Origin: Sphingomonas sp.
GTDB lineage: Bacteria; Pseudomonadota; Alphaproteobacteria; Sphingomonadales; Sphingomonadaceae
Direction of reading: 5' to 3'
DNA length: 36,840 nt
Assembly (NCBI RefSeq): GCF_025363195.1
Contig: NZ_JANYEK010000252.1
Coordinates: 1-36,840 of the forward strand
Both the position numbers and the translations under genes were made by a program. The notes under the pieces were generated by a model. That model did no database searches. It had not been told where the DNA came from and worked only from the letters and a program-made list of their open reading frames with translations. This document shows positions 24,612-34,040 of the stretch, in pieces (positions within the stretch are counted from its first letter, which is position 1; every line of letters starts with the position of its first letter).

Positions 24612-27509
24612 ATGAACACTTCGACGCAGGCATTTGCCACGCGCACCAGCTTTATCCTCGGAACGAGCGTTCGAGCGATTGGTGCGGCGATGCTGTTTTT
24701 CGCCGCCGACGCTGCGCTGGCGCAAGCCGGGACCAAGACGCCCGATCCCGCGGGGAGCTCGTCGAGCGTCGCAAACCCCAACGAGGCCGTCGGGGTTGCC
24801 GAAAAGAAGGCCGCCAACGCGGCGGTGACCGGTGATGTCATTCCCGCACAAAAGAAGGCCACCGCACGCGCGGTCGACGACGCGGCTCAGGTCGAAACGG
24901 GCAAAGAGGATTCAGGCGAAATCGTCGTCACGGGCTTTCGCCGCAGCTTGGAAACCGCAGTCGCCGAAAAGAAGAACCGCGACCAGATCGTGGAATCGGT
25001 ATCTGCCGAAGATATCGGCAAGCTGCCCGACGCATCCATTGCCGAATCGATCGCTCGATTGCCTGGCCTCGCCGCACAGCGCGTTGCGGGACGCGCGCAA
25101 TCGGTGTCGATCCGCGGATTGTCGCCCGATTTCTCTTCGACGCTGCTCAACGGCCGCGAACAGACATCGACCAGTGACAATCGCTCGGTCGAGTATGACC
25201 AGTATCCGTCCGAAGTCATCAACCAGGTCCTAATCTACAAGACGCCGATGGCCTCTATCGTGGGACAGGGCCTGTCGGGCACTGTGGATCTGCGCACAAT
25301 CCGCCCGCTCGAATATGGCAAACGCGTCGTGTCGGTCGGCGGTCGCGGCACGTATACCGATCTCAAGAAGTTCAATCCTGATTCGACCCGGTACGGCTAT
25401 CGCGCGACGGCTACGTATGTCGATCAGTTCGCGAACGACACGATCGGTGTCGCGCTGTCCGCGAGCTATATCGACGAGCCGTATCAGATCCAGGAGTTCA
25501 ACGCCTGGGGCTACAGCAATGGTGGCCCAAATGGCGCGGCGCTTATCGGGGGCGAGAAATCGTTCGCAACCTCGACCAAGCTGAAGCGGTTCGGAACGAC
25601 GGGCACGCTCGAATTCCGTCCGGTGCCCGAATTTACGTCAACGTTCGACGGCTTCTACTCGCATTTCAAGGACGAACAAATCAAACGCGGTGTCGAACTG
25701 CCGCTCGGCTTCGGAGTCGGCGATTTCTTCGGCACGACCTACAATCCCGCCTCGTCGACCGTCGTCAACGGCGTCGCAGTGACGGGTACGTTCGGCGGCG
25801 TCCAGGCGATCGTCCGCAATGATTCCACCCGTAACGAGGCGGACCTGTACTCCTTCGGCTGGAACAACGCCTATAAAGGCGACAACGGCTGGAACGCGCA
25901 GCTTGACCTCAGCTACAACAAAACCAACCGCAGCGAATTGTCGGTCGAAAGCTATTCGGGCACGGGCCGCGGCATCAAGCGCGGCGCCACCGACACGATC
26001 GGTTTCGTGACGACCACAACCGGATCAGTGTTCACGCACAATCTGAATTATTCGGATCCCGGCCTGATCGTGCTGACCGATCCTGCCGGCTATGGTGGCG
26101 ACGGCGTCAATCAGGCGGGCTATTACAACGATCGTCGCGTTAAGGATCGGATCTTCCAGATCCGCACCGAAGTGCAAAAGGAAATTCCCGATTTCTTCCT
26201 TTCGAGCGTTCAGGTCGGGCTGAACTACACCAATCATAAGAAGTCCTTGACGCCCAACGAGGCGTTCGTGACGCTGCCTAACGGCCAGCAGGAAGCAGCC
26301 GTACCGACGAACTACCTGAAGGGGACTGCGGATTTCGCGTATTCGGGCCTCGGTCCCGTGCTCGCCTATAATCCATTCGAACTGCTCAACGCGGGCGTGC
26401 TGACGTTGATCCCGCGTCCGACAGCGGTCGATGTCTTGTCGAAGGCGTATACGGTTCAGGAAAATCTGATGACCGGCTATGTCCAGGCAAATATCAACCA
26501 GGATATCGGCGCGTCGAAATTGACGGGCAATGTCGGCGTCCAGTTCGTCGAGACCGAACAAAAGAGTAGCGGATTGGTCTTCACCCCCACGGGCTTCCTC
26601 AACCAGACCTATGGGGCCGATTATCTCGACGTTCTGCCAAGCGCCAACCTGTCGTTGCGGCTGCCGACTGGTTTCATCGTCCGCGCCGCGGTGTCGCGCG
26701 AAACGGTGCGTCCGCGGTTGGACGATCTGAAGCTTGCGCTCAATTACGGCGTCGACACGTCGGGGCCGGTCGGTGTGATCCGCGGCACCGCGGGCAACCC
26801 GACGCTCCGGCCGTATCGTGCGACCGCATACGACGTGACGGTCGAAAGGTATTTCGGCAACAAAGGCTATCTGGCGGTTCAGGGTTTCTACAAGAGCCTC
26901 GACAGTTTCATCTTTCGCAATCAGGAACAGCCCTATAATTTCGCCGGCCTGCCACTAGCGCCGGGCGGGATCATTCCGCCGACGACGATCGGCACGATCG
27001 TTCGGCCGATCAACGTATCGGGTGGCAAGCTGTATGGCGTGGAGATCGCGGGGACTTTGCCGCTCGGTCAGATCGTCAGCGCGCTCGACGGTTTTGGCCT
27101 GACCGGCGGCGGCTCGTACACCAAGACTGAAATTGCTCCGTCGCCCGGCCAGTCGCCCGACGACTTCCCCGGCTATTCGCGCTGGGTAGCGAACGGTACC
27201 GCCTTTTTCGAGAAATGGGGCTTTTCGACGCGCGGATCGGTTCGGTATCGCTCGTCGTTCATCGGTGAGGTCGTCGGCTTCGGCGGCGATCGCGCGCAGC
27301 GCCGCGCGCTCAACGAGCTGCTTGTCGATGGGCAGGTCGGTTATGATTTCAGCAGCGGCGTGCTCCGCGGCTTGTCAGTGTACATCCAGGGCCAGAACCT
27401 GACCGACGAACGCTTCTCCACCGTTACGAATAACGGCAATCCATTGGCCGTGGTCGATTATCAGAAATACGGACGCCGGTTCCAGGCAGGCTTCACCTAT
27501 AACTTCTGA
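24612..27509 (+). CDS. TonB-dependent receptor, TonB-Xanth-Caul type (alpha-glucan uptake)
   Basis: A 965-residue outer-membrane receptor. The signal peptide (about residues 1-38, ending A-L-A-Q) is followed by a ~60-residue Ala/Lys-rich spacer, the TonB-box region (G-E-I-V-V-T-G-F-R-R-S-L), and the plug: D-I-G-K-L-P-D-A-S-I-A-E-S-I-A-R-L-P-G, then V-S-I-R-G-L-S-P-D-F. The large barrel ends in Y-N-F. The K-L-P-D-x-x-x-A-E-x-L/I plug signature is that of the TIGR01782 group that imports carbohydrates, including the maltose receptor MalA of Caulobacter. Given the amylase, glucosidases and sugar carrier behind it, maltodextrins are the likely cargo. AGGAGGGG precedes the ATG. An 11-bp hairpin follows the stop. 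Confidence 0.93.
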   Translation: MNTSTQAFATRTSFILGTSVRAIGAAMLFFAADAALAQAGTKTPDPAGSSSSVANPNEAVGVAEKKAANAAVTGDVIPAQKKATARAVDDAAQVETGKEDSGEIVVTGFRRSLETAVAEKKNRDQIVESVSAEDIGKLPDASIAESIARLPGLAAQRVAGRAQSVSIRGLSPDFSSTLLNGREQTSTSDNRSVEYDQYPSEVINQVLIYKTPMASIVGQGLSGTVDLRTIRPLEYGKRVVSVGGRGTYTDLKKFNPDSTRYGYRATATYVDQFANDTIGVALSASYIDEPYQIQEFNAWGYSNGGPNGAALIGGEKSFATSTKLKRFGTTGTLEFRPVPEFTSTFDGFYSHFKDEQIKRGVELPLGFGVGDFFGTTYNPASSTVVNGVAVTGTFGGVQAIVRNDSTRNEADLYSFGWNNAYKGDNGWNAQLDLSYNKTNRSELSVESYSGTGRGIKRGATDTIGFVTTTTGSVFTHNLNYSDPGLIVLTDPAGYGGDGVNQAGYYNDRRVKDRIFQIRTEVQKEIPDFFLSSVQVGLNYTNHKKSLTPNEAFVTLPNGQQEAAVPTNYLKGTADFAYSGLGPVLAYNPFELLNAGVLTLIPRPTAVDVLSKAYTVQENLMTGYVQANINQDIGASKLTGNVGVQFVETEQKSSGLVFTPTGFLNQTYGADYLDVLPSANLSLRLPTGFIVRAAVSRETVRPRLDDLKLALNYGVDTSGPVGVIRGTAGNPTLRPYRATAYDVTVERYFGNKGYLAVQGFYKSLDSFIFRNQEQPYNFAGLPLAPGGIIPPTTIGTIVRPINVSGGKLYGVEIAGTLPLGQIVSALDGFGLTGGGSYTKTEIAPSPGQSPDDFPGYSRWVANGTAFFEKWGFSTRGSVRYRSSFIGEVVGFGGDRAQRRALNELLVDGQVGYDFSSGVLRGLSVYIQGQNLTDERFSTVTNNGNPLAVVDYQKYGRRFQAGFTYNF

Positions 27510-27512
27510 GTT

Positions 27513-27544
27513 CGGGAGCCGCATCTATCTGGGTGCGGCTCCCG
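27513..27544 (+). terminator. Strong hairpin between the TonB receptor and the amylase operon
   Basis: A perfect 11-bp stem: CGGGAGCCGCA (27513-27523) pairs with TGCGGCTCCCG (27534-27544), with a 10-base loop. It starts 3 bases after the receptor stop codon. The stem is followed by CTTTGC rather than a T run, so it may act as a partial terminator or as a 3' stabiliser, leaving the receptor message more abundant than the downstream genes. Confidence 0.7.
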
Positions 27545-27581
27545 CTTTGCGCTACGCTCGACCGCGACAGGAATCCGATCG

Positions 27582-29405
27582 ATGCTGAAGACCTTTCTTA
27601 TCGTGGCGGCGCTGACGGCGGCCTTGCCCTCCGCTGTGAATGCTGCGCCGCCCGCGGCCTCGTTCCGCGATCGTCTGCCACAGGACGAGATAATCTACTT
27701 TGTCCTGCCTGACCGGTTCGAGAATGCCGACACTACCAACGATCGCGGTGGAATGTCGGGCGGGCGGCTCGTCACCGGGTTCGATCCGACCGCGAAGGGA
27801 TTTTATCACGGTGGCGACCTCAAGGGGCTGATCAAGCGGCTCGGCTATATCCAGGATCTTGGCGCGACCGCGCTGTGGGTCGGGCCGATCTTCAAGAACA
27901 AACCCGTGCAGGGGGCCGTGGGACATGAGAGCGCGGGCTATCACGGTTATTGGATCACCGACTTTACGACCGTCGATCCGCATTTCGGCACCGATGCCGA
28001 TTTCAAGGCACTCGTAGCTGCGGCGCACGCGCGCGGGATGAAGGTCTATATGGACATCATCGTCAATCACACCGCCGACGTGATCCAATATCGTGAATGC
28101 GCGGTCGGAAAGGAATGCCTCTACCGCTCGATCGCAGACTATCCGTTTCAGCGCCGCGGTGGTCCGAAGGGCAAGCCGATCAACCCCGGTTTCGCGGGCG
28201 AACAAGAGATGACGGCGGCGAATTTCGCAAAGCTCGTCGATCCGACCTACGCCTACACGCCATACGTCCCTGCCGACGAACGCAATATCAAGTCGCCTGC
28301 ATGGCTAAATGACGTACGGTATTATCACAACCGCGGCGACACAACCTATGAGAACGAGAGTTCGACGATGGGGGATTTCTCCGGGCTCGACGATCTCGAT
28401 ACCGAAAACCCGCGCGTGGTCTCGGGGATGATCGACATCTTCGGCGGCTGGATCGACCGCTTCGGGATCGATGGCTTCCGCATTGACACCGCGCGCCACG
28501 TGAACCCGGAATTCTGGACGCAGTTCGTTCCCGCAATGCTCGCCCGGGCACAGGCAAAGGGCATTCCGAATTTCCACATCTTTGGCGAAGTGTCCGACCA
28601 CGACGTCCGCCCCGCGGTCCTCGCGCAGCATACGATCATCGACAAATTGCCTGCAGTGCTCGATTTTTCTTTCCGCCAGGCAGTGGTCGAGACGGTGGCG
28701 GGGAAGCGCGGCACCGATGCGTTCGAAGCACTCTTCGCGGGCGATGCGCTCTATTCACACGGCTTCGACACCGCGATAATCCTGCCGACCTTCACCGGCA
28801 ATCACGACGACGGGCGCTTCTCGACCTACGTGCGGAAGGCGTTTCCGCACGCCGACGATGCCGAAGTGATGAAGCGTGTGATGTTGTCGAACGCGATGCT
28901 GCTGAGCTTGCGCGGCGTACCGACGATCTATTCGGGCGACGAACAGGGTTTTGTCGGCGACGGCAACGATCAGGACGCGCGTGAGGACATGTTCGCCAGC
29001 AAGACCGCGGTCTACAACGACAACCGCCTGCTTGGCACCGACACCACAACGGCAACACCGCATTTTGGCGAGGATAATCCGCTGTTCCGCGAGATCGCGG
29101 CACTCGCCAGGGTGCGCCGTACCAATCCCGCGCTGACGCGTGGGCGCCAACTGATGCGCTATCGGCAGGCGACCCCCGGGCTGCTCGCAATCTCGCGCTT
29201 CGATACCGCAACCGGGCGCGAGATACTGCTCGCATTCAACACCTCGACCGCCGCCGTGGAACGACAGGTGCAGGTCGATATCAGCTCGACCCGCTTCGCG
29301 ACACTCGCCGGCAAATGCGCAGCGACCGTATCGGCACCCGGCAGCGCCACTGTCACGCTGCCCCCGCTCGGCTACGCGATTTGCGCGGCGGAGATAGCGA
29401 AGTGA
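27582..29405 (+). CDS. GH13 alpha-amylase family enzyme, exported
   Basis: A 607-residue glycoside hydrolase with a signal peptide (about residues 1-22, ending V-N-A-A). The GH13 conserved regions are complete: region I D-I-I-V-N-H, region II G-F-R-I-D-T-A-R-H with nucleophile D302, region III I-F-G-E-V-S-D with acid/base E336, and region IV G-N-H-D-D with D409. The barrel begins I-I-Y-F-V-L-P-D-R-F, and a C-terminal beta domain follows. It would hydrolyse alpha-1,4-linked glucans in the periplasm or on the cell surface, after or during TonB-dependent uptake. The next gene overlaps its stop by 4 bases (GTGA). Confidence 0.93.
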   Translation: MLKTFLIVAALTAALPSAVNAAPPAASFRDRLPQDEIIYFVLPDRFENADTTNDRGGMSGGRLVTGFDPTAKGFYHGGDLKGLIKRLGYIQDLGATALWVGPIFKNKPVQGAVGHESAGYHGYWITDFTTVDPHFGTDADFKALVAAAHARGMKVYMDIIVNHTADVIQYRECAVGKECLYRSIADYPFQRRGGPKGKPINPGFAGEQEMTAANFAKLVDPTYAYTPYVPADERNIKSPAWLNDVRYYHNRGDTTYENESSTMGDFSGLDDLDTENPRVVSGMIDIFGGWIDRFGIDGFRIDTARHVNPEFWTQFVPAMLARAQAKGIPNFHIFGEVSDHDVRPAVLAQHTIIDKLPAVLDFSFRQAVVETVAGKRGTDAFEALFAGDALYSHGFDTAIILPTFTGNHDDGRFSTYVRKAFPHADDAEVMKRVMLSNAMLLSLRGVPTIYSGDEQGFVGDGNDQDAREDMFASKTAVYNDNRLLGTDTTTATPHFGEDNPLFREIAALARVRRTNPALTRGRQLMRYRQATPGLLAISRFDTATGREILLAFNTSTAAVERQVQVDISSTRFATLAGKCAATVSAPGSATVTLPPLGYAICAAEIAK

Positions 29406-31027
29406 GCGAGCCCGCAGTGCAACCGATCGCGGCGGCCGTTCCCTGGTGGAAAGGCGCGACGATCTACCAGATCTATCCGCGGAGCTTCGCCGATTCGAAC
29501 GGAGATGGGATCGGCGACTTGCCCGGTATCACCCGGCACCTCGACTATGTCGCCGGCCTTGGCGTCGATGCGATCTGGTTGTCGCCTTTCTTCACCAGTC
29601 CGCAAGCGGATTTCGGTTATGACGTGTCGGACTATCGCGACGTCGACCCGATTTTCGGTACGCTCGACGATTGCGACGTGCTGCTCGCGCGCGCGCACAA
29701 ACTCGGCCTGCGCGTCATCATCGATATGGTGTGGTCGCACACGTCTGATCAGCACCATTGGTTCGCCCAAAGCCGCGCGAGCCGCGACAATCCACGCGCC
29801 GATTGGTACGTCTGGGCGGACGCCAGGCCAGACGGTTCGCCGCCGAACAACTGGCAGTCGGTATTCGGCGGTCCAGCCTGGACGTGGGATGCGCGGCGCG
29901 GTCAATATTATCTCCACAATTTTCTCAGCGGCCAACCCCAGCTCAACGGCCATCATCCAGCCGTTCAGGACGAGCTGCTGGATATCGCGCGGTTCTGGCT
30001 CGACCGCGGCGTCGATGGTTTCCGCCTCGATGCGATCAACTTCATCATGCACGACCCCGAGCTGACGAATAATCCCCCTGCGCCCGACGACGGCACGCCA
30101 CGGACGCGTTCGTTCGATTTCCAGTTGCACCAATTCAATCAGGGCCATGCGGACATTCCCGCATTTCTGGAACGCGTCCGGGCGTTGCTCGACGGGTATA
30201 GCGACCGCTTTACCGTCGCGGAGATCGGCGGCGAGGATAGCGACCGCGAGATGAAGCTGTTCACCGCGAACGACACGCGGCTCAACACCGCCTACGGGTT
30301 CGACTTTCTCTATGCAAAGGCGCTGACGCCAGCCGTCGTCCGCGCCGTTTTGGCGAAATGGCCGACGACGACGAGTTGGCCAAGTTGGGCGTTCGAAAAT
30401 CACGACGCCCCGCGTGCGGTTTCGCGCTGGGCGAACGAAACGCATCATGACGCGTTCGCGCGCGTTAAGATGCTGTTGCTGGCATCGCTCCGCGGCAACA
30501 TCTTCCTCTATTATGGCGAAGAACTCGGCCTCACCCAGGTCGATGTCGCATTCGGCGATCTGCAGGATCCCGAAGCAATCGCCAACTGGCCGCAAACACT
30601 GTCGCGCGACGGCGCGCGGACCCCGATGCCTTGGGTCGGCGATGCGCCGCAATTTGGGTTCAGCACCGCCAAGCCCTGGTTGCCCGTGGGTTCCGAACAT
30701 CGTGCGCTGAGCGTCGATGGACAAACCACGGACTCGAATTCGCTGCTCGCTTGGACCCGCCGCGTCCTCGCGATCCGCAACGCGCACGACGCGTTGTTGC
30801 TCGGCGAGCTCAACTTCGTCGATACCAACCACGACATCCTCGCCTTCGAACGTGTCGCAGGCGCCGAACGGCTCTTGTGCGTTTTCAACCTCGGCGACAC
30901 GCCGAACGACTGGTTACCGCCGCGGCATGTCGGCTCGCGCCTTATCGAGACAGGGGAGGTGGGTGAGAATGTTCTTGGCCCGTTCGCCGGTTACATCGCC
31001 GTCCTCCACAATCAGGATAAGTCATGA
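29402..31027 (+). CDS. GH13 alpha-glucosidase, cytoplasmic
   Basis: A 541-residue oligosaccharide-active GH13 enzyme with no signal peptide. Its opening W-W-K-G-A-T-I-Y-Q-I-Y-P-R-S-F-x-D and G-D-G-I-G-D-L are diagnostic of alpha-glucosidase/oligo-1,6-glucosidase subfamilies. Catalytic residues are D210 in G-F-R-L-D-A, E274 in V-A-E-I-G-G-E and D335 in F-E-N-H-D-A-P-R. It would split maltose and short maltodextrins to glucose after import. The start is GTG 29402, which overlaps the amylase stop; the frame is also open upstream but that part reads as nonsense. Confidence 0.92.
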   Translation: MSEPAVQPIAAAVPWWKGATIYQIYPRSFADSNGDGIGDLPGITRHLDYVAGLGVDAIWLSPFFTSPQADFGYDVSDYRDVDPIFGTLDDCDVLLARAHKLGLRVIIDMVWSHTSDQHHWFAQSRASRDNPRADWYVWADARPDGSPPNNWQSVFGGPAWTWDARRGQYYLHNFLSGQPQLNGHHPAVQDELLDIARFWLDRGVDGFRLDAINFIMHDPELTNNPPAPDDGTPRTRSFDFQLHQFNQGHADIPAFLERVRALLDGYSDRFTVAEIGGEDSDREMKLFTANDTRLNTAYGFDFLYAKALTPAVVRAVLAKWPTTTSWPSWAFENHDAPRAVSRWANETHHDAFARVKMLLLASLRGNIFLYYGEELGLTQVDVAFGDLQDPEAIANWPQTLSRDGARTPMPWVGDAPQFGFSTAKPWLPVGSEHRALSVDGQTTDSNSLLAWTRRVLAIRNAHDALLLGELNFVDTNHDILAFERVAGAERLLCVFNLGDTPNDWLPPRHVGSRLIETGEVGENVLGPFAGYIAVLHNQDKS

Positions 31028-33087
31028 TCCTTTCCCACTCTTTCGGTCGTATCGGCCTGTCGCTCGCCGCGCTCATTGTCGCAGTCCCCGCGCTCGCCGA
31101 TGTCGTTGCGAAGGGTAGCTCGCCTGACGGCAGCATCGTGGTCACGGTCAGCATCGATGGCGATGGCCGCGCCAGCTACGCCATCGCGCGCAAGGGCAAG
31201 CCGCTGCTCAACGACAGCCACCTTGGCTTCCTGTTCACCGACGCGCCCAAGATCGACCGTCACCTGACGCTCGCGGCTACCGCCAAGTCGAAGGTCGACA
31301 CGATCTGGACGCAACCGTTCGGCGAATGGCTGAAGATGCGTGACAATCACACCGAACTGACCGTGACGCTGCGCGAAGCGTCCGAGCTGAAGCGAGCGAT
31401 GGACGTTACGTTCCGCATCTTCGACGACGGCGTCGGCTTTCGCTACACGCTGCCCGATCAGCCTAATTTGCATCACGCCAACATCGCGGATGAACTGACC
31501 GAATTCGCGTTCGCGCAGCCTGGCACCGCATGGTGGAAGCCCGCCTATCTGTGGAATCGCGAGGAATATCTCTACAACAAGACGCCGCTCGACGGCGTCG
31601 GCACCGCGCAGACGGTGATGACGATCAAACTCGCCGACGGTACGCACGTCGCGCTGCATGAGGCTGCGCTCACCAACTATTCGGCGATGAACCTGCGCCG
31701 CGAACAGGGCAACACGTTCCAGGCATCGCTGACCCCTGGATCGGGCGCGCCCAAGGTCAGCCGCGACGCCGGTTTCTCGACGCCGTGGCGCACCATTGCG
31801 ATCGCGGACGATGCGCCAGGCCTATATTACGCCAGCCGGATGGAGCTGAATCTCAACGAGCCCAACAAGTTGGGTAACGTCAGCTGGATCAAGCCCGGCA
31901 AGTTTGCGGGCGTGTGGTGGAACATGATCACTGGCCATTGGAGCTGGGCGACCGGCCCGCTGCACGGTGCAACCACCGCCCATGTCAAAGAATATATCGA
32001 TTTCGCCGCAACGAACAGGATTCCCGGTGTTCTCGTCGAGGGGTGGAACGTTGGTTGGGACGGCGACTGGTTCGGCAACGGCAATGCGATGAACTTCGAT
32101 CAACCGACCCCGGATTTCGATGCGACCGAACTCCAGCGCTACGCCGCCGCGAAGGGCGTGTACATTATCGGCCACAACGAAACCGGGGGATCGTCGAGCC
32201 ATTACGATGGCCAGCTCGACCGTGCGTTCGGCTATGCGCAAAAGCACGGCATTCCCGTTATCAAGACCGGCTATGTCACGGATGCGGGCCAGATCGAGCG
32301 TGTCGACCCCGACGGATCGACGCACCGCGAATGGCATGAAGGCCAGTGGAACGTGAACCATTATACCCGGGTCGTCACTACCGCGGCCAAGTACCACGTG
32401 TCGATCGACAGCCACGAGCCCGTCAAGGATACCGGCCTGCGCCGCACTTATCCGAACTGGATTGCGCGCGAGGGCGGTCGGGGCATGGAATATAACAGCT
32501 GGGCGGGGAAGAACCCACCCGAACACGAAGCAAATTTGGTCTTCACGCAGATGCTCGGCGGACCGATGGATTTCACTCCCGGTATCCTGAGCCTGAAGGG
32601 ATCGAACGACAGCGACCTGATGTCGACGATCGCAAAACAGCTCGCGCTTTACGTCGTGCTCTATTCGCCTGTCGTCATGGTCGCCGACACGCCCGAGCAC
32701 TATTCCAAATATCCCGGTCCAATGAAGTTCATCCGCGACGTGCCGACCGATTGGTCCGAAACGCGGGTCCTGAACGGCGAGGTCGGTGATTACGTCACGA
32801 TCGCGCGCAAGGATCGTCGTAACAACGACTGGTTCCTCGGTGCCATCGGAGATGAGGAAGCGCGTCAGTCGACCGTGACGCTCGACTTCCTCGACGCGGG
32901 TATGACGTATACCGCCGAAATCTACCGCGACGGGCCCGGCGCGGATTATCGCACGACCGCGCGCCACTCCATCGCGATCGAAACGCGGAAGGTGAAGAGG
33001 GGCGACCGACTGACGATCGCACTTGCTCCGGGTGGCGGCGAAGCGATCCGGTTCGTGGCGCCAACCGGCAAAGCCGCGCGCCGGTGA
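31024..33087 (+). CDS. GH97 family alpha-glucosidase (SusB-like), exported
   Basis: A 687-residue protein with a signal peptide (about residues 1-25, ending A-L-A-D). It has the three GH97 parts: an N-terminal beta-sandwich, a (beta/alpha)8 barrel and a C-terminal beta domain. The key blocks are V-E-G-W-N-V-G-W, the S-H-E-P-V-K-D-T-G-L-R-R-T-Y-P-N segment, G-M-E-Y-N-S-W, and G-G-P-M-D-F-T-P-G. The Glu in S-H-E and in G-M-E-Y align with base and Ca-linked glutamates of the inverting SusB type, not with the retaining galactosidase type. SusB releases glucose from maltooligosaccharides. The ATG overlaps the upstream stop (ATGA). Confidence 0.92.
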   Translation: MILSHSFGRIGLSLAALIVAVPALADVVAKGSSPDGSIVVTVSIDGDGRASYAIARKGKPLLNDSHLGFLFTDAPKIDRHLTLAATAKSKVDTIWTQPFGEWLKMRDNHTELTVTLREASELKRAMDVTFRIFDDGVGFRYTLPDQPNLHHANIADELTEFAFAQPGTAWWKPAYLWNREEYLYNKTPLDGVGTAQTVMTIKLADGTHVALHEAALTNYSAMNLRREQGNTFQASLTPGSGAPKVSRDAGFSTPWRTIAIADDAPGLYYASRMELNLNEPNKLGNVSWIKPGKFAGVWWNMITGHWSWATGPLHGATTAHVKEYIDFAATNRIPGVLVEGWNVGWDGDWFGNGNAMNFDQPTPDFDATELQRYAAAKGVYIIGHNETGGSSSHYDGQLDRAFGYAQKHGIPVIKTGYVTDAGQIERVDPDGSTHREWHEGQWNVNHYTRVVTTAAKYHVSIDSHEPVKDTGLRRTYPNWIAREGGRGMEYNSWAGKNPPEHEANLVFTQMLGGPMDFTPGILSLKGSNDSDLMSTIAKQLALYVVLYSPVVMVADTPEHYSKYPGPMKFIRDVPTDWSETRVLNGEVGDYVTIARKDRRNNDWFLGAIGDEEARQSTVTLDFLDAGMTYTAEIYRDGPGADYRTTARHSIAIETRKVKRGDRLTIALAPGGGEAIRFVAPTGKAARR

Positions 33088-34040
33088 TCTCGCCTTCCCC
33101 CGTGGGCGCAGGGGGCCATCCTCAGGGTAGAATTCGGACTGCGTTCATGGGCGCACTTGCGTTGGTATGTCCGCTGTTGGTGTCACCGGCCGCCGCGCAA
33201 CCCACCGGTCGTTTCGTCGAACTGGCTAATGTCTCGACGACGCAGATCGTCCCGCCGCACATCACGATATGGCTCCCTCCCGGCTATGATAAAGGCCACC
33301 GCCGTTACGGCGTCGTCTATATGAACGATGGTCAGAACGTCTTCTTCCCCGCGCGCTCCGGCTTCAACAAAGTGTGGGCGGCGGACAAGGCGGTGCTGGC
33401 GCTGGTTGCACAACATCGCATCGCTCCCGTGATTATCGTCGCGGTCGATCACCCCGGGGACGCGCGTTACCGCCAGTATTTCCCCCAAAAACTCTACGAT
33501 ATGGCGTCCACTCCTTTGCGCGCGACCTTTGATCGCCTCGCCAAGGGCAGGATCACCGGCGACGCCTATCTCCGGTTCCTGACGAACGACCTCAAGCCGT
33601 TGATCGATCGCCGCTTCCGCACCCGGGCAGGCCCCGCGCAGACCGCGATCGTCGGATCGAGCATGGGCGGGCTGATCTCGTGTTACGCCTTTGTCGAACG
33701 TCCCGACGTGTTCGGGCGCGCAGCGTGTGTCTCGACGCACTGGCCGCTGGCCGATCCCGCTGATGTCGGCCCGTTCAACAAGGAGGTCGCGATGCTGTGG
33801 AAAACTTATCTTACACGGCATCTCGGGCTGCCCGCCGGACGCAAGCTATGGATGGATCACGGTACCGAGACACTCGATGCTGCTTATGGTCCCTGGCAGA
33901 GTGCGATCGACGACGACATTACCGCACGCGGCTGGATCCAGGGTCGCGACTTCGAGTCGCGAACATATAAGGGCGCGGCGCATGAGGAGAATGCCTGGGC
34001 CGCACGGCTTCCCGACATGCTCGCGTGGCTGCTCCGATGA
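33084..34040 (+). CDS. Alpha/beta-hydrolase esterase (esterase D/enterochelin-esterase-like), exported
   Basis: A 318-residue protein of the PF00756 type. After an N-terminal signal (hydrophobic residues ~21-34, ending P-A-A-A-Q) comes the hydrolase fold with I-W-L-P-P-G-Y, Y-M-N-D-G-Q-N, the nucleophile S193 in G-S-S-M-G-G, and a likely catalytic H300 in A-A-H-E-E. Relatives include enterochelin, feruloyl and acetyl esterases. GTG 33084 overlaps the GH97 stop by 4 bases; ATG 33147 would give a shorter, still signal-bearing protein. Placed between a glucosidase and a halogenase, it may remove ester groups from incoming saccharides. That role is inferred. Confidence 0.85.
   Translation: MISPSPVGAGGHPQGRIRTAFMGALALVCPLLVSPAAAQPTGRFVELANVSTTQIVPPHITIWLPPGYDKGHRRYGVVYMNDGQNVFFPARSGFNKVWAADKAVLALVAQHRIAPVIIVAVDHPGDARYRQYFPQKLYDMASTPLRATFDRLAKGRITGDAYLRFLTNDLKPLIDRRFRTRAGPAQTAIVGSSMGGLISCYAFVERPDVFGRAACVSTHWPLADPADVGPFNKEVAMLWKTYLTRHLGLPAGRKLWMDHGTETLDAAYGPWQSAIDDDITARGWIQGRDFESRTYKGAAHEENAWAARLPDMLAWLLR

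Noticed and set aside
29372..30832. A 486-codon minus-strand open frame opposite the GH13 alpha-glucosidase
   Set aside because: The composition is atypical and motif-free, and it is fully antisense to a gene with all catalytic residues.
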